A program made the position numbers and the translations under genes. A stretch of 64,000 bases of DNA from Leishmania infantum JPCM5 (Eukaryota > Euglenozoa > Kinetoplastea > Trypanosomatida > Trypanosomatidae): positions 317,501 through 381,500 of the forward strand of contig NC_009416.2 in NCBI RefSeq assembly GCF_000002875.2, in the 5' to 3' direction. The notes under the pieces were generated by a model. It was not told the DNA's origin and did not search any database. It was given only the letters and a program-made list of their open reading frames with translations. The number at the start of each line of letters is the position of its first letter. Within the stretch, counting starts at the first letter, position 1. Below, one piece after another: positions 52,493 to 61,046 of the stretch.

Positions 52493-52499
52493 AAGAGCG

Positions 52500-53315
52500 A
52501 TGTCGGCTCTTCCGCACATTCAGAAGGAGTTCCGCAACCTCACGAAAGACCCGCCGGCGGGCTTTCGTGTGGAGCTGAAGGACAACAGCTTCTTCACCTG
52601 GATTGTGTGGTTTACCGGCCCGGAGGGAACCCCGTACGCCGGCGGCCAGTACAAAGCGTCGCTGACGTTTCCGAAGGAGTTTCCGATGGAGCCGCCCACC
52701 TTCCGGGTCATCTCGTCCTTTTGGCACCCGAACGTGTACGCGGATGGGCGAGTGTGCATTTCCATTCTGCATCCCCCAGGCGTGGACGAGATGAACTCGG
52801 AGGAAACGGCGATGATGCGCTGGACACCCGTGCAGACCATCCGCTCCGTCCTGCTCTCCATCGTCTCCCTTTGGAGCGACCCCGATCCGTCCGACGCCGG
52901 CGCTCCGGCGAACGTGGATGCCCTGGTGCAGTACCGCAACAGGCGTGCTGAGTTCGACGCAAAGTGCCGGAGCCTGGCAGAGAAGTCTCTCACGGAGCTC
53001 CCGGAGGACTTTGAGCCGCCGTGCATGGAAGAGAAAGTGGAGGTGACCAAGGCACCGGGTGACACCTTTGACTATATGCTCTCCGAGGACGATCTTGAGG
53101 ACGAGGACGACTTCGACGACTTCAGCACCCCTGCCCCTGCCGCGTCCGCTAGCGCTGGCGCAGCCGCCTCAAGCGATCCGGCAAAGAAGTATGCGGAGGA
53201 GCTGATGCAGCTCCGCGCGATGGGAGTCGGTGAGGGCAAATCCGACGCTGACCTGCTCAATCTGCTAATCAAGCACCGTGGCGAGCTGGCCAGCGTCATC
53301 GGCGACTTATCATGA
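52500..53315 (+). CDS. Ubiquitin-conjugating enzyme E2, Cdc34/Ube2G-type with UBA-like tail
   Basis: 271 residues. The UBC fold spans about 1-168: FFTWIVWFTGPEGTPYAGG, HPN at 76-78, active-site Cys86 (GRVCISILHPPG). A 13-residue acidic loop (VDEMNSEETAMMR) follows the Cys, as in Cdc34/Ube2R and Ube2G enzymes that build Lys48 chains. RWTPVQTIRSVLLSIVSLWS and PANVDALVQYR complete the fold. An acidic segment (SEDDLEDEDDFDDF, about 195-208) follows, as in Cdc34. The last 43 residues (YAEELMQLRAMGVGEGKSDA ... SVIGDLS) look like a UBA domain, which Cdc34 and Ube2G usually lack but the Ubc1/Ube2K group has. Expected role: ubiquitin chain assembly with RING ligases, possibly with chain binding through the tail. 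Confidence 0.92.
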   Translation: MSALPHIQKEFRNLTKDPPAGFRVELKDNSFFTWIVWFTGPEGTPYAGGQYKASLTFPKEFPMEPPTFRVISSFWHPNVYADGRVCISILHPPGVDEMNSEETAMMRWTPVQTIRSVLLSIVSLWSDPDPSDAGAPANVDALVQYRNRRAEFDAKCRSLAEKSLTELPEDFEPPCMEEKVEVTKAPGDTFDYMLSEDDLEDEDDFDDFSTPAPAASASAGAAASSDPAKKYAEELMQLRAMGVGEGKSDADLLNLLIKHRGELASVIGDLS

Positions 53316-54346
53316 TTGTGTGCTGACGTCACGGACAGACCGCGGAAGCAGCAAAGCACTCGCGACGTGCGAGTGTGTTTCGACTGCTTCGTCTTTTCTG
53401 TCTCTTCTTCCGGTGCTCTTGTGTGAGGTGTGCAGCAGATGCTCTTTCTTTCTCTGGTACGTTTTATGTGTATGCTTGCCCGTATAAGAGATGTGTGTGC
53501 ATGTGGTGGTGTAACTGTGTGCTTCCCTGTCTCTCTTGTCTCCCTCGACGTTTCGGCGCAGGTGCGGCCAGGCGGTCCTTGCCTCTCGGCGCTGCTAGGG
53601 TTGACATCAAGGGCACGAACAGCAAGAGGAAACAGAAGGAAGCGCTGGGGAAACTACCGCAAAACCGCGAGCCACCCTCTCCGCGTGTGTTGCTTGATAA
53701 CAATTGGCAGCCGAGTGGACCGAGACACATGTTGGTGTGGCTTTGTGGCGGTCGTGTGCAGGTGACGCGGGAGGTAGGGGGCGAGAAATAAGGAGCGAAA
53801 TGATTTTTTTTTAAACCTTCCTGTGGCACCCCCGTCTCTCGTGCGCTGTGCTCATTCCTCAGCGCCACGGCGGGGATCCGCTTCGAACGCGTTCCTGCGC
53901 GCATAATGCCCCTTTTCAGTCAAGTCGTTCCGGCTTTTTTGACTCATAGCTGGATCCCGAGTTTTACATGGCCTGATTCACGCGCACTGCCAATGCGCCC
54001 TCTGCGTTTCGCCGTGTGCTTCACTGATGTACTTTGTCCCTCGACGCCGCTCCTTACGATTGCCCCGTTGCTTTCCTTTCACGCGTTAAGTTGCCCTTGG
54101 TGTGCCCGCCACATCCCGCCACACGCTCAACCTCTCTCTCACTGATACCCGACGGACGGCGGCTTGCAGAGAGGTGAGCACGGAGGAACAGACGCACAGG
54201 CATTCGTTCAGAGCATTGAAAAGTACGTTTGTGCTTTGCCTTCCTTAGCGCTCCGCTGCGCACTAGAATCCATCACTACCCTCGCGCCCTTGCCACCCTC
54301 TGCGCCCAGTTATCCATTCTACCTTCTCCCTGATATCTACGCTTGG
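53316..54346. other. Spacer between the E2 and the giant calpain-like gene
   Basis: 3' UTR and leader. The frame of the next gene is open back to 54164 through non-ATG codons only. AG at 54168-54169 and at 54247-54248 are candidate acceptors. No ATG lies between 54170 and 54346, in keeping with the start chosen at 54347. Confidence 0.55.
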
Positions 54347-57300
54347 ATGCCCTCAAAGGAGTTCTCGGTGCCTTCCCGCGCCGCCTGCCCTGTATCGTGC
54401 TCATCCTTTGTGAACAGCCGCTTCTGCAGCTTGCCCCTCTGGGATGATGCTCAGGTGGTCCAGGAAAACTGGGGCGGCCCGCTGGCTGTGCCCGTAGCGA
54501 GCGGCGGGGGCGACGACGGGGGCAAGGAAGCAAAGCAAGCCTTGAGCAAATCCAAGAATATCACTGGTGGCAGGAACGCGCTAACGTGCGCGGCAGAGGC
54601 GCACTTTGAGGACGAGGCAACGCGTCACAGCGTCGAGGATTTTATCGCATTGCTCTGCCCGCCGCTACAGTCGGACCCGGAGGCCGGGGAGGTGTGCGAC
54701 GGGTCCTCGCCCAACGAGGTGACCTGGCTTCGACCGGCGGAGGTGTTCTCCCCTTTCCGTCCAGTGGTGCACCGCAACGTTACACCGTTCGTTAACCCGT
54801 ACGCAACGGCGGAGACTTTGGTGCCGGTCGATGCCAAGGCAGAGGAGACACGGTGCCAGGAGCTGTTGTCTGCTGCCGCTTGCAACGCCAACAACAGCAC
54901 CGGACACCGCAAGAGCGCCGGTCTCGCGCGGCAGAGCGACGTGGCGACTCCTGAGCCGCAGGCGTTTCATCTGCTGTACCCCGAGACCATCAGCGTACTG
55001 GACACGTTCTCGCATGAGGAGAGAGGGCTTTGGTCGAACTGCACGCCTACAGAGTCGGTGAGGCGATATCGAGCGCTGCCCCCGCTAATGCAGCCTTACG
55101 ATGGCGCACTGATTGCTGGCTGCGCCGAGACGCCGGCGCAGGCGTGCGAGTCGCGCTACAGCACCAGTCTGCGCCACAAGCTCAAGCAAGCCGAACAGCT
55201 GGCTGCCCTAACAAACGCGCCGCCGTTCCTGATGAGTGCCTTTAACAGCGCTCTGCTGGCGGTGGAGCAGGCGCAGCGGTACGTGCCGGAGGGGTGGTAC
55301 CTGTGGGAACTTGTATACCCGCATGCCCCCGGCACGTGCCACCCAGTGTACAACCCGTTTGGCAAATACGCCGTGAAGCTGTTCGTCGACGGCGCCTACC
55401 GCAAGGTGCTTGTGGATGACTGCCTGCCAGTAGACGTGCTTGGCCGTCCGCTGCTCAGCACTACAAGCCGGAAGGAGCTCTGGCCATGCCTAATCGCGAA
55501 GGCCGTGCTGAAGGCGCTCGGCGCCGTCAGCGGAGTGCAGGCCTTGACCTCTTCACCGGAGCTGATTGTGGCGACGCTGTTGGGCAACTGGGTGCCGCAG
55601 TACCTTTCCCCGAGACACAACACCGTCTCTGCGACCGCGCTGCTTCTCCTCTACCAGCGTCAGCTGACGCAGCTGGAGAGCCTGGCGGAGCCGTTTGCGA
55701 AAGAGTCGATCGCAAGCGCAGCGGGGCATGGCGGGGCCGACGGCACGGGCGACGTTACGGGGAAAGACAGGAAGAACAGTGCGCGTGGCCAGCGCGTGTC
55801 GGTGGTCACTGCGCCGCAGAAGCGCACCCCGTCAATCGGCGCTGGTAGACCTTCGGTGAGGCGGCAGCAGAGCAGCCGTTCAAGTGGAGTCTCTGGCGGT
55901 GACAACGAAGAGGAGGACGCACTGAAGCCGCTGAGGGCTACGGAGTATTGCGAGCCGGTCATTGATGAGCCCCTGCCTGAGCAGCCCTTTTACGTCTGCG
56001 GCTTGCACGCACCGCCCGCTGAGGCGCTGAAGTCGGAAGCTGCACATACCGCCCGCGGCGGCTACGGCTTCGGACCGCAGCTATATACGATCCACGCGAT
56101 GAGGCCCTTTCGCAACACAGTGGCGCTGTTGCTGCACACCACTCCCCGCGCGTGCCTCTCCGAGGGAGTTTTCGAGGAGGATAAGGACGCAGACGACGTG
56201 AGCACACTGCATGACTGGAGCAGTCGCACTACAAAACGCGGTGCGCATGCAGCCAGCTCAGTGAAACCGCCACGTGCTCCCGACGGTGTAGCACCGGCCG
56301 ACGCCGTCGGTGCACAAGGGGGCCCGACTCCCATCACGGACATGGTCGTCATGGACAGCGACAGAGCGGCTTCTGTGACTTCCTGCTGGCTGACGCTGGA
56401 GGAATTCATGCTACGCATGGACGCGATCATTGTCTGGCGCAAGCTGGCCGGGCGGTATGCCAACGCCGTCTCCGTCAGCGGAGAGTCTCTCCTGCGTCAC
56501 CAAGGCCATGTCTCTGCGACCGGAGACAACGGGGCCAGTGATTCCTCGTCATCAGCGGCGTCGCGCAAGAAGTCACCGCCCGCGCGCCGCGGGGAGACAG
56601 CGACGACGGCCGCCGCGGCATCCGGTGCCACCGCACAGCCCCCTACTCCATCGCCGCCGTCGAGTATGTGGTGGAAGCTGACGGCCGAGAAGGCGTCGGA
56701 GGCGGTTGTCATCGTGTCGTGCCCGGCGCTGACGGAGGCCGTCGGTCGCGGCACCCTCGCCGAAAAGGTGCCGCCGGCGACGGCGCCATTGTCTCACTCT
56801 TGGCTGTCGGTGGGGTTGCCGGACAAGGTGGCTAGCTGTGAGGAGTCACTCGAGCCCGCGGGGGCACAACTGCAGCGGCGCGTGCACTTTCACCACGTTC
56901 AGTGGGATCGTGCGGAGCCGCTGAACCACATCGGATCCCTCACCTACGCGAACGGCGTTCTGTGCTCGACGGTGCTGTACTTCCGCCCCGGTGTGCATCT
57001 GATCCGCGTTGATCTACACCACGTGCAGGTCGCTGATAAAATTTCCTTTCTCTCTGACGCTGAGATGGACGTGCAGTTGGACCTGTCGCACGACGCCAGC
57101 CGCGACGGATTTGCATGCGTGACAGACGCCGGCGTATACCCGGCAGTGCAGTCGTGCGACACGGAGAATGTGTGGCTGAAGCGCGTCTTCACCCTCGCTG
57201 CCCCGACGTGTGTGACGCTGCAACTGTCGACGCTGGACTCCACCGAGGATGTGGGGGCGCACCGGCAGATTTACACCGCCGCTAGCCGGGCATCTGCAGC

Positions 57301-60013
57301 AGCGTCGGGTGGGAGGGGCGGCGGCAACCACAGCAACGCGGCGGCGAGCGGGCGGGGCGCACCGCACGGTGGGGGCACCGCTGCGGGGGCTGGAAAGTCT
57401 GGCAACGCGCCTCCGGGGCCAGGCTCCACTGCCGCGGACGGAAAGAAGCGCGGTGATGGAACGCTGACGGCGGATGCGAAGAATGGCGTCGTATCAACCG
57501 TCCCGGCCAGGGATGCCTCGGTGCCCATCTTGCGGTTCACCTCGCTCGTGCTGGTGAACCTAGACCGCCCAGAGGACTTCTGCGTCGGGACTGCTGGACG
57601 ACTGGTGAAGCTGCATCTGAAGCCGAACGAGAAGGGGTATCTGATCATGGCATACACCGTTGTGCCGTCCCTTATGGCGCAAAATGCGCAACGGCATAAC
57701 AAGGCCGCTGACGTGGCCGGCGGTACGGGCTCGTTGCTGCCAACGATCACGCCGATGGACTCGCTCGCAGAGGAGGAGGGGCTCCAGCCGCCAGAGTCGT
57801 CGTCGTTGGGTAACTCATTTTCTCCCGCTGCCTCCACGGCGCCACCGCCGCTCTTTCCTGCGGGGCGGTGGAAGCTGGTACTTCGCTCCAATGCGGAGCT
57901 GCAAACCTTCGACGCCGTTGCCCACGACTTGCATAACGTGGCGATCGTGGCTGACCTCCCTCGTGGTGGATCGCCGATCCTGTTCCGCCGCACGTGCACG
58001 ATTGTGGAGACTACCCATGTCTCCATCGTCGCGGACCTGCGTGCCCCCGTTCCCATGCCGTACACCGTGCGCATCGTGCGCCTGCCTGCGCCAGCAGCGT
58101 CGACGTCGACATCCACTACACCGAGAGCGCTGCGGGGACCTAACAGCAACATCCTGCCTGCCAGCGTGCCGGAGCCGCTCGCGATAGATGCTGGCCGCGG
58201 TGCCGGGGCAGCGCCTTCGCGCGGGAGCATGTTTGTCGTATACGAGTCGCCCCCCACGCAGCACCGCCTCTTTGTCGCCGACGTTCTTCTCAGTGCTGCG
58301 GCCGACACGAGCTTGGCGAAGGGCGGCAAAGGGCCTGCCACGTCGAGTTCGACAGGGGGAGGGATGACGGCCTACGCTATTGAGGCCGCCGTCGCCGAGG
58401 CGGACGCTGCGGCGTGGAACGAGCGCTGTCGGCGGAGCCAAGAGGACGCGTTTCTGCAATACCGCGAGGCTGCAGAAGAACAGGCCTCCGTTTCGAGCGG
58501 GCGCGACCTGGCCGAGTACCAGCGAGACCCTGTCGCCTTTGTGCAGCGTAAGAGGGAGGCCTCCGCTCAGCGCCGACAGTTTGCCACGGAGGCTGCTGAG
58601 AAGGCCACACCGCGCTCGACAGCGATAGCGCGGAAGCGTAGTGGCATGACACGGCGACAGAGTCATCACCTGTCTGCGGGGCTGGAGAACCTTCCGAAGG
58701 ACTCGCCTCGTCGGCACTCATCGTGCACGCAGCCAGAAATGGCGCAGGAGGGCGACATTCGACACAGCCTGGACAATGTAGACCCCGACACAATCGTACG
58801 CATGAGCGTTCACCTGAGCTTCTCCACCTCGCGCGCAGAGGTGAAGGCAGACACGCCGGCGCCAGACGCGCTCGTGGAGCTACGCAAGCACATGAGGGAG
58901 ACGGTGTCGTGGCTGCAGGAGTGGAATGAGCCCGGCTCCGCTGGTGGGGACTCGACGGCAGCCGCGTGCAGCGTTAGCCCCATGGGGGCTGCCACCTCGT
59001 CGGGCGGCAAATCGGGGGCGCAGCGGGGTCAGCGCGATGCGGCCGCCGCGGCTGCCACCGTGGAGGATGCTTTGCGATCCGAGGCAGCCCGGCAGAGCCG
59101 CGTCGAATACCTGCGCAACCCGCAGCACCTCTTCGTCCCCTCCTTCGACTCAGAGTACAACACGGACGCTGCCGAAACGCCCACCATCGCCTCCTTCGCA
59201 CATCGAGCGAGGCACGACGCCAGCGGCAACAGTAGCGGGACCGGGGCTGCTCACTCCGTAGCAACCGGCGGCATTCAAGGCGCACGCTCCTATCGCAGGG
59301 AGCTCTCCCAGGCGAGCGTAGGCACGTGTGCGAGTCTCTCGGACGACCCTCATGCGCCGTACTCGCCACCCGTGCTGATGCAGGATGGACCCGCCACGCA
59401 GTTTCGCTACGCGGCCCCGCTGCAGCAGCCGCAGTACTGCATCGAGCTCCTGCCACTGCGAAGCTGGGAGGAGTCTCCGAGCGTTGCCAGTCAAGGTAAG
59501 GATGGCGCTGGGGGCCTTGGTGCCGCTGGGGCTGCGGCGACCAACCGCGGAAAGCGACTGAAGAGCTCAGGCTCACCGTCTGCGGCCTTGTCTGCACCAG
59601 CTCGTCCGCACGGTAGCGGGCCGGTGATGACGAGCGGCAGCTCTCCCCGATCCTTTGCGGAGGTGACGCCAAGCGGCCTCTCTACCGCAGCTGCTGCCGC
59701 CGCATGCACCCTGTCTTGCCCGCTCACAGCCGCCGAGCGCGAGACGATCCTTCTGCGCATGCGTCGACCCCTGGCCGAGGCGTCGGAGAGCTGGGACCTC
59801 GCTCTCGGCCAGGCACGCGTTGCGAAGAGTGAGAGCCAGGCGCAGCTCCGAAGTAGCTTCCACGCGTACTATGAGGCGATGGTGGAGCAGAAGGCGGCGA
59901 GCGGCGACATGAGTAGCATAGCTGTTCCCGTTGTGTACCACTCCCTGCTGGGTCTCAAGGAGGAAGACCTGGGGGTGTCACTCAGGCCTACAAAGTCGCT
60001 TGTGCTTACGTAG
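54347..60013 (+). CDS. Giant calpain-like protein, androglobin-like calpain module, probably not a protease
   Basis: 1888 residues from the first in-frame ATG. A calpain-type region lies at about 313-419: EGWYLWELVYP, NPFGKYAVKLFVDGAYRKV, VDDCLPVD, then ELWPCLIAKAVLKALG and LLGNWVPQ. No GxCWF-type catalytic cysteine motif or His/Asn pair is visible, so it is probably inactive. The order YNPxGKYxVKLF / VDDxLP / ELWPxLxxKA / GNWVP resembles the calpain module of androglobin, and so do the later PFYVCGLHAPP (547-557) and CWLTLEEFMLRM (680-691). Beta-sandwich-like segments follow, e.g. YFRPGVHLIRVDLHH (about 878-892) and LVKLHLKPNEKGYLIMAY. Long Ala/Gly/Ser/Pro-rich linkers separate them. The C-terminus is helical (about 1790-1850). 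I cannot point to a globin fold. Androglobin is associated with cilia, so a flagellar or cytoskeletal role is a reasonable guess. Standard annotation would be calpain-like cysteine peptidase. Confidence 0.85.
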   Translation: MPSKEFSVPSRAACPVSCSSFVNSRFCSLPLWDDAQVVQENWGGPLAVPVASGGGDDGGKEAKQALSKSKNITGGRNALTCAAEAHFEDEATRHSVEDFIALLCPPLQSDPEAGEVCDGSSPNEVTWLRPAEVFSPFRPVVHRNVTPFVNPYATAETLVPVDAKAEETRCQELLSAAACNANNSTGHRKSAGLARQSDVATPEPQAFHLLYPETISVLDTFSHEERGLWSNCTPTESVRRYRALPPLMQPYDGALIAGCAETPAQACESRYSTSLRHKLKQAEQLAALTNAPPFLMSAFNSALLAVEQAQRYVPEGWYLWELVYPHAPGTCHPVYNPFGKYAVKLFVDGAYRKVLVDDCLPVDVLGRPLLSTTSRKELWPCLIAKAVLKALGAVSGVQALTSSPELIVATLLGNWVPQYLSPRHNTVSATALLLLYQRQLTQLESLAEPFAKESIASAAGHGGADGTGDVTGKDRKNSARGQRVSVVTAPQKRTPSIGAGRPSVRRQQSSRSSGVSGGDNEEEDALKPLRATEYCEPVIDEPLPEQPFYVCGLHAPPAEALKSEAAHTARGGYGFGPQLYTIHAMRPFRNTVALLLHTTPRACLSEGVFEEDKDADDVSTLHDWSSRTTKRGAHAASSVKPPRAPDGVAPADAVGAQGGPTPITDMVVMDSDRAASVTSCWLTLEEFMLRMDAIIVWRKLAGRYANAVSVSGESLLRHQGHVSATGDNGASDSSSSAASRKKSPPARRGETATTAAAASGATAQPPTPSPPSSMWWKLTAEKASEAVVIVSCPALTEAVGRGTLAEKVPPATAPLSHSWLSVGLPDKVASCEESLEPAGAQLQRRVHFHHVQWDRAEPLNHIGSLTYANGVLCSTVLYFRPGVHLIRVDLHHVQVADKISFLSDAEMDVQLDLSHDASRDGFACVTDAGVYPAVQSCDTENVWLKRVFTLAAPTCVTLQLSTLDSTEDVGAHRQIYTAASRASAAASGGRGGGNHSNAAASGRGAPHGGGTAAGAGKSGNAPPGPGSTAADGKKRGDGTLTADAKNGVVSTVPARDASVPILRFTSLVLVNLDRPEDFCVGTAGRLVKLHLKPNEKGYLIMAYTVVPSLMAQNAQRHNKAADVAGGTGSLLPTITPMDSLAEEEGLQPPESSSLGNSFSPAASTAPPPLFPAGRWKLVLRSNAELQTFDAVAHDLHNVAIVADLPRGGSPILFRRTCTIVETTHVSIVADLRAPVPMPYTVRIVRLPAPAASTSTSTTPRALRGPNSNILPASVPEPLAIDAGRGAGAAPSRGSMFVVYESPPTQHRLFVADVLLSAAADTSLAKGGKGPATSSSTGGGMTAYAIEAAVAEADAAAWNERCRRSQEDAFLQYREAAEEQASVSSGRDLAEYQRDPVAFVQRKREASAQRRQFATEAAEKATPRSTAIARKRSGMTRRQSHHLSAGLENLPKDSPRRHSSCTQPEMAQEGDIRHSLDNVDPDTIVRMSVHLSFSTSRAEVKADTPAPDALVELRKHMRETVSWLQEWNEPGSAGGDSTAAACSVSPMGAATSSGGKSGAQRGQRDAAAAAATVEDALRSEAARQSRVEYLRNPQHLFVPSFDSEYNTDAAETPTIASFAHRARHDASGNSSGTGAAHSVATGGIQGARSYRRELSQASVGTCASLSDDPHAPYSPPVLMQDGPATQFRYAAPLQQPQYCIELLPLRSWEESPSVASQGKDGAGGLGAAGAAATNRGKRLKSSGSPSAALSAPARPHGSGPVMTSGSSPRSFAEVTPSGLSTAAAAAACTLSCPLTAAERETILLRMRRPLAEASESWDLALGQARVAKSESQAQLRSSFHAYYEAMVEQKAASGDMSSIAVPVVYHSLLGLKEEDLGVSLRPTKSLVLT

Positions 60014-61013
60014 GTCTATTGGTTTGCTTGCGGGGTTCTTGCCGGGCACCGACCATCCCTCCGTTGTGCTCATCGGTAGACGCGATTAGGGGTGAACTCA
60101 GTGTTGCGCTTGTCCCTTTCTCCTTCACCTCCTCCTCCCCTCTCTCTTTTGCCCCCCTGCAGCGTGTCCATGTGGGTCTTTCCCTGAAGGGCGCTTCGTT
60201 CATCGACTTTACGGTCTTCATTCATGTACAAGAGCATCTTTTTGTTTTCTGTGGTCGGCGTTGCGTGATAAGCGCCTCCTTTTGCGTCTCCGTCTTTCAT
60301 GCTCCCTCTTCGTGGGCGCACGCGGCGCCTGAGAGGCTGTCAGTCTGCCTTGCAGCGCCTCTCCCGTGGCCCGCCGATGTACTAGGGCGTTGCCTCTGCC
60401 TTCCCCCTCTGCCTCCCTCTCCTACGCTGAAATGTACGCGGAGGCTTTTGAATGGAAGCGGATCTGCGCGTGTGTGGCGGAGTGACGAGAGGGGGAGAGA
60501 GGGGTTGCGGGAGAAACCCGTTCCGCTCTCGAGCAGTGTCCCTGGCGACACCTTTCCGAAAGGTAAACCAAACGGTTTAACTGAAGCACGCATGCAGCAG
60601 GAAGTGGCGGCTCCGTGCCGGCTGTGGCTCATGCCCAGGGGATGTGCGATCCCCACCGCCGGCATACATCCGGCCTTTGTCGCGACCAAACGATCTGTGC
60701 ATCACCGCCCCAACGGCACGCCTTTTGCATCCTTGGCCCTCACCGAGAAAACGGTGACAGCTCGGTAAGCGAGAAAGCGAGGAAGCGGACAAGCACACGC
60801 GCGCGGACGTGTGGTGCTGCGCAGGCGCGCTGGTTGCGCACGCACACAGAGATGGTCGTCTACTTCCCCTCCTCTTGTCGAACGTCGTGCTTTCCTTCAC
60901 CAGCACCACCGTCCCTCGCACTCCCTGCAAGTGTCTCCTCTCCTCACCCCGTACTTTCTCTTTCGGAAATATTCACTCCATCTTCTCTTTCTTCGACTAC
61001 TTGCGTGTGCCGT

Positions 61014-61042
<29 letters not shown>
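61014..61042. repeat. (CA)14 microsatellite followed by (CACG)n
   Basis: CA run of 29 bases passing into cacgcacgcacg repeats to about 61054. Confidence 0.9.

Positions 61043-61046
<4 letters not shown>

Larger units (their letters stand above)
50948..52499. other. Spacer before the E2 gene
   Basis: T/C-rich with a (TA)n tract at 51295-51311. The likely splice acceptor for the E2 gene is the AG at 52451-52452, with further AGs in the (AGC)n-like stretch after it. Confidence 0.5.

Noticed and set aside
57271..58341. 356-codon - strand frame inside the calpain-like gene
   Set aside because: Antisense shadow, Ser/Arg/Pro/Gly-rich without motifs, inside a continuous + strand frame.
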